DNA from: AC-69 sp035701505
Lineage (GTDB): Bacteria > Actinomycetota > UBA4738 > HRBIN12
Length of the DNA: 48,518 bases
Assembly: GCA_035701505.1 (NCBI GenBank)
Contig: DASSSA010000126.1
Coordinates: 1-48,518 of the forward strand
Direction of reading: 5' to 3'
This document shows, piece by piece, positions 22,308 to 30,967 of the stretch. Positions within the stretch are counted from its first letter, which is position 1; the number at the start of each line of letters is the position of its first letter. The translations under genes were made by a program, and so were the position numbers. The notes beneath the pieces were generated by a model. That model ran no database searches. It saw nothing but the letters and a program-made list of their open reading frames with translations, and was not told the DNA's origin.

Positions 22308-24101
22308 GACCACGGTTGGGCCGACCGACCCCGTTAGCGGAATCCGGATGCGCTCCAGCGCGATGCCGGTGAGGACCAATGCGGTCACCCCGCACAGCGG
22401 CGTGAGCGCCAGCCGAGCCACTGCGTCTCTGGCGAACGCCCATGCCCATCCGGAGCCGGCCACGATCAGCAGGGAGAACACGGCGAGCGCGGCGAGCAGG
22501 ATCTTCCCGGGCGAGGCCGGTTCCAGGGGATCGACCGGACGGGACATCGCGCGCGGGATCCCGGTCCCGGTCGTTGCCGTCTCGATGAACACGCCGTCGG
22601 CCACCCGGGTCATGGAGGGAGGTGGGCGGTCCACGCGATCGAAGGGGGTGAGCAGGAACGAGAGAGCCGGCACCCCTGCCGCGCGGGTGGCCTCCTCGGC
22701 GTCCCTCCTGGTGATGCGGGCCAGGGCGATCCGCTCCTTTGTGGCCGGCCGGCCCGTCCTTGGGTACGGGACGACAACGGATGCGTCACGGATGTGATCG
22801 GGGGGAAGCGCCGCCCGGATGACGTTCGCTGCCTGCGTGGCCAGGAACGAGGCGGTGGCGTCACGGTCGTTCACGATGAAGAGCAATGGGGTCCCCGGTG
22901 GCGCCCCCGACGCGAACCGGCCAGCCGCCGTCACCGCCTGGACCTCTGCGGTCGAAAGGGAGGGCTCCTGGCGAGCCCAGGCGATGAACGTCCCAGCCGT
23001 CATGGCGATGACCAGTCCTCCCGCCGCGGCCATGGCGAGGACTCGCCTGGTGGTCAGGGCACGCCACAGCCGGACCACGCCGTATGCCGCCAGGATGGGA
23101 ACGACGAAGCCGAAGGTGATGAACCGGTCGGCCGGGAACAGCCCGGTGGCCAGTCCGACGATGATGCCGCCGAGGCTCACAACTCCCCAGGCGATCAGGA
23201 AGCGCCGGACGAAGCCGCGGGTCTCCCGAAGTCCGTACACGGCGAGGGGGATCGATGCCCAATGGACGTACCGGGTCCATCGGTGGACCAGCCGGTACAG
23301 GTACGCGCTTCGAAGGACATCGGTGAGCCCGGCCGTGCGGAGAAGGCCGTCTCGCGACGTGATCACCGAGAGCTGACCCGGCCCGGCGAGGAGGGCCAGG
23401 GCCTCCGCGGCGAACACGACGCAGCCCGCGACCGACGCCGCGGCGATCCTCCCGACCTCCGCCCGGTCCGTTCGCCACGCCTGCGCCGCGGTCACGACCA
23501 GGATGGCCACGCCGAGGAGGAGGAAGAGCGGATGGGCCGACCCGGCCGCGCTCAGGAGGAGCCCTGAGGCGACCGCGGCCCGAGACGTGGCCATGGCCAG
23601 GGCGGTCGCTGCCGCGAGGAACAATGCACCGAAAGCCAGGCTTGCCAGGTACCCCGCGGCCAGGTGCACGGCGAAGGTCCCGGCTATCACGCCGGCCACA
23701 ACCCAGGCCGCTCGGTGCTCTCGGTGGTCAACATCGATCCGCGCCGCACCCCCGCTCGGTGCGATGGGATGCTGATGGACGAGCGCCGCCGCGCCCAGCC
23801 CCACGGCCGTTCCCAGCACGCACTCCAACGCGGAGAGAACGGCAGTGAGCGGGAGATGCAACGTGCCCTGAAGGACGAGCGCGATGGCGGGAATCCCCGG
23901 CCGGGGGACGGCCGAGAGCCCGTCGTGACCTGCCAGCCGGGTCCACCACAGGTACACGGGCCCGTCGGGCCCCACCGGGTAGGCGAATCCCCGAACCACG
24001 AACAGCCCCACGTACCAGATGAGCAGTCCACCGGCGACCGCGGCCAGGGCGATCAGGTCGGTCCGCGTTCCCTGATCCCGGGGAGTGCCGGATCCGTTCA
24101 A
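22209..24101 (-). CDS. Large polytopic membrane protein, possibly GT-C glycosyltransferase-like
   Basis: 630 residues from TTG 24101, where TTGA overlaps the stop of a 26-residue frame. About 12-13 hydrophobic segments lie in residues 15-410 and again near the C-terminus. The part at about 415-540 is soluble and probably external (for example SLSTAEVQAVTAAGRFASG). The first loop with DGPVYLWWTRLAGHDGLS is reminiscent of GT-C enzymes, but no catalytic motif is certain. No named family is recognised. Convergent overlap with the MptB-like gene and the shared envelope character suggest a common role. Confidence 0.65.
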   Translation of the reverse strand: MNGSGTPRDQGTRTDLIALAAVAGGLLIWYVGLFVVRGFAYPVGPDGPVYLWWTRLAGHDGLSAVPRPGIPAIALVLQGTLHLPLTAVLSALECVLGTAVGLGAAALVHQHPIAPSGGAARIDVDHREHRAAWVVAGVIAGTFAVHLAAGYLASLAFGALFLAAATALAMATSRAAVASGLLLSAAGSAHPLFLLLGVAILVVTAAQAWRTDRAEVGRIAAASVAGCVVFAAEALALLAGPGQLSVITSRDGLLRTAGLTDVLRSAYLYRLVHRWTRYVHWASIPLAVYGLRETRGFVRRFLIAWGVVSLGGIIVGLATGLFPADRFITFGFVVPILAAYGVVRLWRALTTRRVLAMAAAGGLVIAMTAGTFIAWARQEPSLSTAEVQAVTAAGRFASGAPPGTPLLFIVNDRDATASFLATQAANVIRAALPPDHIRDASVVVPYPRTGRPATKERIALARITRRDAEEATRAAGVPALSFLLTPFDRVDRPPPSMTRVADGVFIETATTGTGIPRAMSRPVDPLEPASPGKILLAALAVFSLLIVAGSGWAWAFARDAVARLALTPLCGVTALVLTGIALERIRIPLTGSVGPTVVSALGGGGGYLVWFLLERRTCPKPSNEVQDEPR

Positions 24102-24178
24102 CCCGAGGCCGAGAACCGGCCGCACGCGGTGGCCGCTCCGGCGAGGAAGACGAGCAGCGCGATGGCCATCCTGTGCAT
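24098..24178 (-). CDS. 26-residue hydrophobic leader peptide
   Basis: ATG 24178 is preceded by GGCGGAGGATCC, a good ribosome site. It encodes MHRMAIALLVFLAGAATACG and six further residues: one short hydrophobic helix ending in a lipobox-like ATACG. Its TGA overlaps the TTG of the large membrane gene, so its likely purpose is translational coupling. A sequencing frameshift that splits one gene is the alternative. Confidence 0.4.
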   Translation of the reverse strand: MHRMAIALLVFLAGAATACGRFSASG

Positions 24179-24237
24179 GGATCCTCCGCCGATCGGGCTC
24201 GGACTGTATCAACTGGCCGCCGATACAATCCCGGCCC

Positions 24238-25623
24238 ATGCTCGACCGCGAACTCTCCGGCCAGGTCCTCCGAGCGGCGCGGGCCCGGGGCGGCTCCTTC
24301 GCCGAGCTGTTCGTCGAGGAGCGATCCTCGCTCACCATCCGATTGGACGACGGGAAGATCGAGGAGCTGACCTCCGGTTTGGACCGGGGCGCGGGGGTGC
24401 GGGTCGGCCACGGGACCTCGTTCGGATACGCGTTCTCCAATCGGCTGGACCGCGACGCGCTGCTCGAAGCGGCATCGGCCGCGGCTGCCGCCGTGGCAAT
24501 GGGGACGGCCGGCCAGGTCGTCGACCTTCGGGCCCTGGAACCGCCGGTCGTCCACCGTGCCAAGCGGCCGGTGGAGGAGGTGCCGGCCGCTCAGAAGGTG
24601 GCGTGGCTGCGCGAGGTCGACGACGTGGCTCGCGCCTTCAGCCCCCACGTCCGTCAGGTCAGTGCGTCCTACGGCGATTCGGTCCAGCGCGTCGTGATCG
24701 CGACGTCGGATGGGCGCTGGGTGGAGGAATCGCGTCCCCGGGTCCGGCTGGGGGTACAGGTGGTCGCGGGGCGTGACGGGATCATCCAGACAGGATTCCA
24801 CGGACCGGCGGGACTCGCGGGGCTGGAGTTCTTCCAGGAGCACCCGCCGGCGACGACGGCCGAGGTCGCCGCGAAGCGCGCGGTGACGATGCTCGACGCC
24901 GGGCCCGCGCCGGCCGGCGAGATGCCCGTGGTCCTCGCGCCGGGCATGGGAGGCGTGCTGTTCCACGAGGCCTGCGGGCATCCGCTCGAGGCGGACATCG
25001 TGGACAAGGAGGCGTCGGTGTACCGGGGTCGCATCGGCGAGTTGCTGGCGTCGTCGCTCGTCACCGGGGTGGACGACGCGACCGTCCGAAACGCATGGGG
25101 CTCCTTCTCTTTCGACGACGAAGGGGCGCCGGCGCAGCGCACCGTCTTGTTCCGGGACGGTGAGCTGCAGGGACTGATGTACGACCGGCTCCGCGCCGAG
25201 AAGGACGGCATGGCCTCGACGGGGAACGGGCGGCGCCAGTCCTACGCGCACCCCCCGATCCCAAGGATGACGAACTCCTACATCCTCAACGGGCCGTCGA
25301 AGGCCGACGACATCCTAGTGTCGACCGAACGGGGCGTGTACATCACGGCCCTGGGCGGCGGACAGACCAACCCGGCGTCGGGCGACTTCGTGTTCGGCGT
25401 GTCAGAGGGGTATCTCATCGAAGGGGGCAAGGTCACCTCGCCCGTTCGCGGCGCCAACCTCACCGGCAGGGCCATCGAGGTCATGTCGGCAGTGGACGCC
25501 GTGGCAGACGACTTCGACACGTGGGAGGGCGTGTGCGGCAAGGACGGCCAGGGCGTTCCCGTGGGCAGCGGATCGCCCACCCTGCGCATCTCCCGGATCA
25601 CCGTGGGAGGTACGGGTGGCTGA
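24238..25623 (+). CDS. tldD: Metalloprotease TldD
   Basis: 461 residues. The zinc motif HEACGH (residues 243-248) is the TldD-type HExxxH; ALGGGQTNPASGDF and GNGRRQSYAHPPIPRMTNS are also typical. With its partner TldE it forms a heterodimeric peptidase that digests unfolded or linear peptides and matures some modified peptides. ATG 24238 lies 8 bases after TACAAT, so it may be leaderless. It overlaps the partner gene by 8 bases. No modified-peptide precursor is recognised nearby. Confidence 0.95.
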   Translation: MLDRELSGQVLRAARARGGSFAELFVEERSSLTIRLDDGKIEELTSGLDRGAGVRVGHGTSFGYAFSNRLDRDALLEAASAAAAAVAMGTAGQVVDLRALEPPVVHRAKRPVEEVPAAQKVAWLREVDDVARAFSPHVRQVSASYGDSVQRVVIATSDGRWVEESRPRVRLGVQVVAGRDGIIQTGFHGPAGLAGLEFFQEHPPATTAEVAAKRAVTMLDAGPAPAGEMPVVLAPGMGGVLFHEACGHPLEADIVDKEASVYRGRIGELLASSLVTGVDDATVRNAWGSFSFDDEGAPAQRTVLFRDGELQGLMYDRLRAEKDGMASTGNGRRQSYAHPPIPRMTNSYILNGPSKADDILVSTERGVYITALGGGQTNPASGDFVFGVSEGYLIEGGKVTSPVRGANLTGRAIEVMSAVDAVADDFDTWEGVCGKDGQGVPVGSGSPTLRISRITVGGTGG

Positions 25624-26953
25624 CCTCGCGGAGCTTGCCGGCGCCGCCGTCGAGTCTGCCCTGGACAACGAGGCCGTGGAGGCGTACGCCGAGGAGGCCA
25701 GACGAACCGAGGTCACCGCGCACAAAGGCGAGGTCGAGGGGCTGACGTTCGCCGAGTCGCGGGGGGTGGGGGTCCGCCTGATCGCGACGGGCCGGCTCGG
25801 CTACGCGTACGCGGCCGATCCGTCCTTCGACGAAGTTCGGGCGGCCGTCGCCCGGGCCCGAGAGAACGCTGAGCTGGCTACAGAAGACGAGTTCAACGCA
25901 CTCCCTCCGGCCAAGCCGATCGAGCCGATCTCCGCCCTGTTCCGTCAGGACCAGGCCGCGCTCGCCACCGAGCGCAAGGTGAGCGTCGCGCTGGATCTCG
26001 AGCACCTCGCGGTCTCAGCTGACCCGCGGGTCGCGAAGGTCGATCAGGCGGGTTATGGGGACGCCGTGTCGCGGGTGGCCATCGCCTCCACCGCAGGCGT
26101 CACCGCAGAGTACGGGCGGACCGACTGCTGGACCGTCGTCTCCGCGCTGGCGGAACAGGATGGCGAGACCCAATCCGGATGGTCGTTCCGGGTGGCTCGT
26201 GAGTTAGGCGAGCTGGACTGGGGATCAGTGGCTCAGGAGGCCGTCGAGCGATCGGCTCGGCTGCTGGGCGCGGTCAAGCCCGCGTCGGGGCGCCTGCCAG
26301 TCGTGTTGGACCCGTTCGCCGGGTCCTCGTTCCTCGGGATCCTAGCCGGCGCCCTGTCGGCCGAGTCGGTGCAGAAGCAGCGGTCCCTGTTCGCCGGCCT
26401 CCTCGGAGAGGACGTGGGCTCACCACTGGTGACGCTGGTGGACGACGGGCGGACCCTCGATGGACCGGCCGCGGCGCCGTTCGACGATGAGGGGGTACCC
26501 ACGGGCCGAACCGAGCTGATCGCCCACGGCACGCTGATGGCGTTCCTCCACAACACCTACACGGCCAAGCGAGGGGGCACCGACTCGACCGGAAACGCCC
26601 AGCGCGGTGGGTACCGAAGTCCTCCGGGCGTGGGGACGACGAACTTCTTCGTGCAGCCGGGCGCCACTCCGGTCTCCGACATCCTTCGCCGGGCCGAGGG
26701 AGGGGTGCTGATCCAGGACGTCTCGGGTGTCCACTCGGGGGCCAATCCGATCAGCGGGGAGTTCTCGGTGGGGGCCACCGGCCTTCGGATCCAGGGCGGG
26801 GAGCTCGGCGAACCGCTGCGGGAAATGACCGTCGCGAGCACGGTGCCGGAGATGCTGAAGGGCATCGCGGCGGTCGGCGACGATCTTCGGTTCTTCACCG
26901 CCGTAGGCGTCCCCACGATCTTGATCGCGGAGATGACCGTGGCCGGGGTCTAG
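25616..26953 (+). CDS. tldE: TldE/PmbA protein, partner of TldD
   Basis: 445 residues from GTG 25616, with GTGGGAGG before it and 8 bases of overlap with tldD. It has the PmbA/TldD fold (VVLDPFAGSSFLGILAGALS, DSTGNAQRGGYRSPPG, SGVHSGANPISGEFSVGATG) but no HExxxH, as expected for the non-catalytic subunit. The pair forms an operon that ends at the hairpin 26963-26993. Confidence 0.93.
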   Translation: MADLAELAGAAVESALDNEAVEAYAEEARRTEVTAHKGEVEGLTFAESRGVGVRLIATGRLGYAYAADPSFDEVRAAVARARENAELATEDEFNALPPAKPIEPISALFRQDQAALATERKVSVALDLEHLAVSADPRVAKVDQAGYGDAVSRVAIASTAGVTAEYGRTDCWTVVSALAEQDGETQSGWSFRVARELGELDWGSVAQEAVERSARLLGAVKPASGRLPVVLDPFAGSSFLGILAGALSAESVQKQRSLFAGLLGEDVGSPLVTLVDDGRTLDGPAAAPFDDEGVPTGRTELIAHGTLMAFLHNTYTAKRGGTDSTGNAQRGGYRSPPGVGTTNFFVQPGATPVSDILRRAEGGVLIQDVSGVHSGANPISGEFSVGATGLRIQGGELGEPLREMTVASTVPEMLKGIAAVGDDLRFFTAVGVPTILIAEMTVAGV

Positions 26954-26962
26954 GTCGCCGAC

Positions 26963-26993
26963 CCGGCGGAGCGGAGGGGGCTCGCTCCGCCGG
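26963..26993. terminator. Terminator hairpin between tldE and the convergent secreted-protein gene
   Basis: Perfect 11-bp stem CCGGCGGAGCG / CGCTCCGCCGG with a 9-base loop, starting 9 bases after the tldE stop. No T-run. It probably acts in both directions. Confidence 0.6.
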
Positions 26994-27004
26994 TGGCGAT
27001 GACG

Positions 27005-27682
27005 CTACGAACCTTCGACCTCGCCGTTCCCGTGGCCGTGGCTGCCGCTGGTGGCACCCGTGAGGTCGTGCGGGTTGCCGTGGACCTTGTCCGGCTTGCC
27101 GTGGACCTTGTCCGGCTTGCCCGGCTTGCCGTCGGGCCACTTGTTGGCGAACTTCTGCTGGAGCCACTGCTCGTGCTCGAAGTGGCGCACCCAGTTCAGG
27201 CCATGGTGGTACAGCGCATTCTTCAGGCCATCGTTGGGGTGGGCCGCGCAGTTGGCCATGAGCACGCGGACCGACTGGACCATGTGGTCCTTCTGTCCCG
27301 AACCAAGAGCGGTCACGAGCGCGTCGAAGGCCATTGCAGTGTCCGCGTTCGAGAGGTCTGCCTTGCCGAGGACCGCTGTACCGCACTCGTGTCCGACCGC
27401 CTGGAAATAGCCCTCGACCTTCTCCTGGACCTGCGATTTGTCGAACTTCGCGCAGTTTGCGGTTCCACCGACGTCGATGGTGACAACCGTGTCAGTGACA
27501 ACCGTGTCAGTGACGACCGCCGTCGTGTCGCCGGTCGCTTCCGCGCAGTAGGGGCTCTCCTGGGCCCACGGAGGGCCCGAGGACGTTCGCGCCAGTGCCA
27601 CGCCGGCCCCGGCGACGACCAGCGTCGCCCCCAAGACCGTGACGAGGTGGCGGGGTGCGCGGAACATGCGTGACGTCTTCAC
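27005..27682 (-). CDS. Secreted His/Lys-rich protein of unknown function
   Basis: 225 residues from GTG 27682; ATG 27667 is the alternative. A signal peptide is visible (RAPRHLVTVLGATLVVAGAGVALA). The mature part has a Val/Thr repeat (VVTDTVVTDTVVT), four Cys, and a conserved-looking core with YHHGLNWVRHFEHEQWLQQKF. It ends in repeats KPDKVHGKPDKVHG and a His/Gly-rich tail. A GATACT 7 bases before the GTG suggests leaderless transcription. No family recognised; the His content may bind metal. Confidence 0.65.
   Translation of the reverse strand: MKTSRMFRAPRHLVTVLGATLVVAGAGVALARTSSGPPWAQESPYCAEATGDTTAVVTDTVVTDTVVTIDVGGTANCAKFDKSQVQEKVEGYFQAVGHECGTAVLGKADLSNADTAMAFDALVTALGSGQKDHMVQSVRVLMANCAAHPNDGLKNALYHHGLNWVRHFEHEQWLQQKFANKWPDGKPGKPDKVHGKPDKVHGNPHDLTGATSGSHGHGNGEVEGS
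27077..27127. repeat. 21-bp tandem repeat inside the secreted-protein gene
   Basis: Two exact 21-base units (27077-27097, 27098-27118) and a 9-base partial third. They encode the KPDKVHG repeats, so copy number may vary between strains without a frameshift. Confidence 0.8.
27482..27511. repeat. 15-bp tandem repeat inside the secreted-protein gene
   Basis: Two exact 15-base units encoding the VVTDT repeat. The length is a multiple of three, so the frame is kept. Confidence 0.75.
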
Positions 27683-27722
27683 GCAGCCGAGTATCGGCGA
27701 GTGGGCTGCGCCCCAGTACCGC

Positions 27723-27742
27723 TTTCCGGCCATTTCCGGCCA
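27723..27742. repeat. 10-bp tandem repeat upstream of the secreted-protein gene
   Basis: TTTCCGGCCA occurs twice in a row, about 45 bases upstream of the GTG start. It could be a regulator site or chance. Confidence 0.45.
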
Positions 27743-27818
27743 TGCGAGGGGGACTGCGGACGGCCATCAGGCCGGGGTGCCGGGGGAGGCCGGGAGACCT
27801 ACCTGTTGTGGGCCTCGC

Positions 27819-28667
27819 TCAGAGGCCGCTTGCCGGGCGCACGTTGGAGGCGATCACCGCGAACACGATGACGGCCAAGGCGACCCGATAGGCCAGGAAG
27901 ACGACGAACGAATGGCGACGAAGATACGCGAGCAGGAAGGCGATCACCAGGAACCCGCTCGCAGCCGATGCCAAGATCCCCCACACGAAGGGCCACGCCA
28001 GGCCGGCCGGTAGGCCGGAACCGGCGACGTCGATGCCCTTGAGGATCCCGGCCCCGGCGATGATGGGCAGCGACAGGAGGAACGAGAACCTGGCCGCCGT
28101 TTCCCGATCCAGCCCTCGGGCCCGCCCCGCGGTGATGGTCACGCCGGAGCGGGATACCCCGGGCTGCAGCGCCACCGCCTGGGCCACGCCCAGCACCACC
28201 CCGTCCCGCATGGAAAGGTCCGCGATGCCACGACGGATAGGAGCGGCCCGATCCACCCAGACCAGGATGACCCCGAACACGATCAACATCACCGCGATCA
28301 GCCAGGGCTGGCCCAGCGTGTCCTCGATCACGTTCTCGAACAGTGCGCCCGCGACCGCGCCGGGGATGGTCCCCACGACCAACGCCCAGGCCAATCGTTC
28401 GTCGGGGGACGCGATTGAACGGCGCCGGATGGACCGGAGCCAGGCCGCGAGGTACCGGGCAACGTCGTGGCGGAAGTACACCAGCGCGCCGATCAACGTG
28501 CCGATGTGCAGCGCGACGTCGAAGGTCTTGTTGAGCTCCGGGTTCTGCAGGATGGTCCAGCCGAAGAGCCAGGGGACGATGATCAGGTGCCCGGAGCTCG
28601 AGACCGGGGCGAACTCGGTGACGCCCTGGGTGATCCCGAGCACGATGGCCTGAAGGACGCTCGTCAC
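27819..28667 (-). CDS. uppP: Undecaprenyl-diphosphatase (UppP/BacA)
   Basis: 282 residues from GTG 28667, with AGAGGAAAG upstream. Both family signatures are present: the N-terminal LGITQGVTEFAPVSSSGH (with the catalytic Glu and Ser/His set) and PGVSRSGVTITAGRARGL. About eight hydrophobic segments. It removes a phosphate from undecaprenyl diphosphate to recycle the lipid carrier for peptidoglycan, and confers bacitracin tolerance. Confidence 0.96.
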   Translation of the reverse strand: MTSVLQAIVLGITQGVTEFAPVSSSGHLIIVPWLFGWTILQNPELNKTFDVALHIGTLIGALVYFRHDVARYLAAWLRSIRRRSIASPDERLAWALVVGTIPGAVAGALFENVIEDTLGQPWLIAVMLIVFGVILVWVDRAAPIRRGIADLSMRDGVVLGVAQAVALQPGVSRSGVTITAGRARGLDRETAARFSFLLSLPIIAGAGILKGIDVAGSGLPAGLAWPFVWGILASAASGFLVIAFLLAYLRRHSFVVFLAYRVALAVIVFAVIASNVRPASGL

Positions 28668-28743
28668 CTTTCCTCTCGCCGGGGCAAACGGCGCTGATGC
28701 TACCCGGCTTGAGGTTTTGTTGGAGTGCCTGGGCGCTGAAGGA

Positions 28744-29403
28744 TCAAGGCTCGGCAGAGTCGATGGCGATCGCCAGGTCGGCGAAGGCCGTCGCGTACGC
28801 CAGGCGTTCGGCTTCCTCCGAGCTCACCAGGAGCACCAGGGAAGGTCCGGTCGAGTTCGACGTGATGGCGGTCGTCCCGTCGGCGCCGTCATCCCCGAGC
28901 AGCACCAACACCTCCAGGCCGGTGGCCACGGTCTCGGTGTGGGGATGCGGCCCCCCGAAGGTGGCGTACACGTCGACCAGGTCCCCGGCACGCACCGCCC
29001 CGCGCGGAAGCGGCGCCTCCACGGGAAACGCTCGAAGTCCGGAAGGGATCAACGACGCGACGGGGCCTGCCTCGGCCGCGCCGAGACGGGTCCGGGTCAC
29101 CGGCTCACCCTCGGCCACGTCGGATCCGACGGTCTCCCCCACGGCCAGGGTCACGGTCCGGAGCGTTCCCGGCGGCGCGAACGACGACGGGATCTCCGCG
29201 ATTCGGAGCATCGACTCGGTCAGGACCGTTCCACGCTCCACGGGACTAGCGGCCACAACGACCGGCTCCATGGTGCCCACCACCGGCCGAAGGGCTTCCA
29301 GCCGGACCGCGTACCCACGAACGAGCCCGTACGCCCCCATTGCGGCCACGACCGCGAGGAACGCGAAGGCCTTCGAGGTCCGCGACCACCGACGCCGGAA
29401 CAC
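28744..29403 (-). CDS. CpaB/RcpC-like SAF-domain protein
   Basis: 219 residues from GTG 29403. One N-terminal membrane helix (AFAFLAVVAAMGAYGLV) is followed by an SAF domain (VVVAASPVERGTVLTESML, TVLAVGETVGSDVAEGEPVTRTRL) and a C-terminal part with AGDLVDVYATF. This order matches CpaB, the periplasmic assembly protein of Flp/Tad pili. No other pilus gene is in the window, so its pilus role here is not supported by context. Confidence 0.75.
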   Translation of the reverse strand: MFRRRWSRTSKAFAFLAVVAAMGAYGLVRGYAVRLEALRPVVGTMEPVVVAASPVERGTVLTESMLRIAEIPSSFAPPGTLRTVTLAVGETVGSDVAEGEPVTRTRLGAAEAGPVASLIPSGLRAFPVEAPLPRGAVRAGDLVDVYATFGGPHPHTETVATGLEVLVLLGDDGADGTTAITSNSTGPSLVLLVSSEEAERLAYATAFADLAIAIDSAEP

Positions 29404-29478
29404 GCACCACCCCCACGAGGCGAGCAGGGGAAGCGGCCCGACGCTAATGGATGTGTCGGTGGCGCGCTGTGAGGCTGA

Positions 29479-29655
29479 TCACACTCCGCGGGGCTTCTTC
29501 TCCCCGAGCGGAAGGACCCGGACCCGGAACTCCTCCAGGGCCGCCTGACCCACGATCATGGCGACGGATTCGCGGATCCGATCCCCGAGCTGCTGCGCGT
29601 CCTCCGAGGTCTTAAAGCGGAGCTCGACGGTTACGAGGATAGGTTCGGCAGCCAT
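29479..29655 (-). CDS. 58-residue conserved-type small protein
   Basis: ATG 29655 opens a frame MAAEPILVTVELRFKTSEDA that continues with AQQLGDRIRESVAMIVG and ends GEKKPRGV. The beta-strand/helix/strand alternation is protein-like. It sits just before the MTA phosphorylase end. TACGAT (29667-29662) 6 bases upstream points to a leaderless transcript. Function unknown. Confidence 0.55.
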   Translation of the reverse strand: MAAEPILVTVELRFKTSEDAQQLGDRIRESVAMIVGQAALEEFRVRVLPLGEKKPRGV

Positions 29656-29676
29656 CGCCCCATCGTACCCTCGCCG

Positions 29677-30471
29677 CTAGACTTCGAAGCGTGCTCCTCG
29701 CAGGGCGGTGACGCAGGGGCAATCGCGTTCCTGCGGGAGGGCGGGGATCGATGCGAACAGCAGCTCACGGAGCCTCGCGTTGTTCCGCTCGAAGGCATCG
29801 ATCACCGCCTCGTGCGTTACCGGCGGGATGCCTGGGACGCCGACGTCGTAATCGGTGATCAGCGAGACGTTCGCGTAGCAGATCTCCAGCTCTCGCGCGA
29901 GGAGCGCTTCCGGATACCCGGTCATGCCGATCGTGTGCCATCCCATCTGGTGGAACCACGCCGACTCGGCACGCGTCGAGAACCGAGGCCCCTCGATCAC
30001 GACCAACGTCCCGCCGTCGTGCATGGAGATGCCGAGCTCGGTGCCTGTCTTCACCGCGACCTCGCGCATCGTCGGGCAGTAGGGGTCGGCGAAGGCGACG
30101 TGCGTCGTGACCGGACCGTCGTAGAAAGTGTGAGGCCGCGAACGGGTCCGGTCCACCAGCTGGTCGCAGATCACGAAGTCACCGATCCGTACACCCGGTT
30201 GGAGCGAGCCGGCGGCGCCGGGCCCCCAGATCCGCTGAACGCCGAGCTCCTTCATCGCCCACAGGTTGGCCCGGTAGTTGATCCGGTGCGGAGGGTACTC
30301 GTGCTTCACCCCGTGACGGGGGATGAATACGACCGAACGCCCGCCGACCCCCCCGATCACGGGTGAGGCAGAGGGCCTGCCGTAGGGCGTGTTCACGTCC
30401 ACGGTTTCCGAAGGCTCCAGGAACGAGTAGAATCCCGACCCCCCGAAGACGCCGATCTCGGCCGTGCTCAG
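29677..30471 (-). CDS. mtnP: S-methyl-5'-thioadenosine phosphorylase
   Basis: 264 residues, the family's length. Purine-phosphorylase landmarks: IGVFGGSGFYSF (phosphate loop), PRHGVKHEYPPHRINYRANLWA, GPGAAGSLQPGVRIGDFVICDQ, VIEGPRFSTRAESAWF and MTGYPEALLARELEICYANVSL. It splits methylthioadenosine to adenine and methylthioribose-1-phosphate in methionine salvage. No ATG, GTG or TTG lies in the right place; a CTG at 30471 overlaps the stop of the upstream gene (CTGA) and begins LSTAEIGVFGGSG. This is taken as the start. Confidence 0.92.
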   Translation of the reverse strand: MSTAEIGVFGGSGFYSFLEPSETVDVNTPYGRPSASPVIGGVGGRSVVFIPRHGVKHEYPPHRINYRANLWAMKELGVQRIWGPGAAGSLQPGVRIGDFVICDQLVDRTRSRPHTFYDGPVTTHVAFADPYCPTMREVAVKTGTELGISMHDGGTLVVIEGPRFSTRAESAWFHQMGWHTIGMTGYPEALLARELEICYANVSLITDYDVGVPGIPPVTHEAVIDAFERNNARLRELLFASIPALPQERDCPCVTALRGARFEV

Positions 30472-30800
30472 GCGCTCTTCTCCTTGGCGCTGCCGGTGGT
30501 GGCCTTCTCGCCGCCCGGCTTCGAGCCGGGCTTCGCCTCGCCGCCCTTCGTGTCGGGCTTGGTATCGGGCTTCCCATCGGGCGTGGGTCCCGGTGTCGAC
30601 TCGGACGAGGCGGGTTGGGCCTTGGAGCGGCTGTCCGTGGCGTAGAACCCCGATCCCTTGAACACGATCCCGGCCGGATGGAACACTTTCCGCAGCGGTC
30701 CTCCACAGACCCCGCAGGTGGTGAGCGGGGGCTCGCTGATCCGCTGGAACACCTCGACGTGCTGTCCGCACTTCGTGCAGGCGTACTCGTAGGTCGGCAT
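30468..30800 (-). CDS. FmdB-type zinc-ribbon protein
   Basis: 110 residues. MPTYEYACTKCGQHVEVFQ and CGVCGGPLRKVFHPAGIVFKGSGFY match the FmdB zinc-ribbon family, with CxxC twice. A Lys/Pro/Gly-rich tail follows. TAGAAT (30815-30810) stands 9 bases before ATG 30800, so the transcript may be nearly leaderless. Its stop overlaps the presumed CTG start of the MTA phosphorylase, so the two form an operon. Confidence 0.88.
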   Translation of the reverse strand: MPTYEYACTKCGQHVEVFQRISEPPLTTCGVCGGPLRKVFHPAGIVFKGSGFYATDSRSKAQPASSESTPGPTPDGKPDTKPDTKGGEAKPGSKPGGEKATTGSAKEKSA

Positions 30801-30967
30801 CGTGCATCGATTCTAGCGGAGAGGGGTATCCATCCAGCCGAGGTCGGATGCTCCTGCGGATGATCGGCGGCATGAGGAGCACCGCGCCAGTCCACACTAG
30901 GGCGACCGGGCGACTGGAGAGCCGACTGGCCCCAGAGTACACTCACCTACCCTTTGGGGGAGGTCCC

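Noticed and set aside
27077..27127. Tandem repeats as a CRISPR array
   Set aside because: Contiguous in-frame repeats without spacers, inside a coding region; no cas genes.
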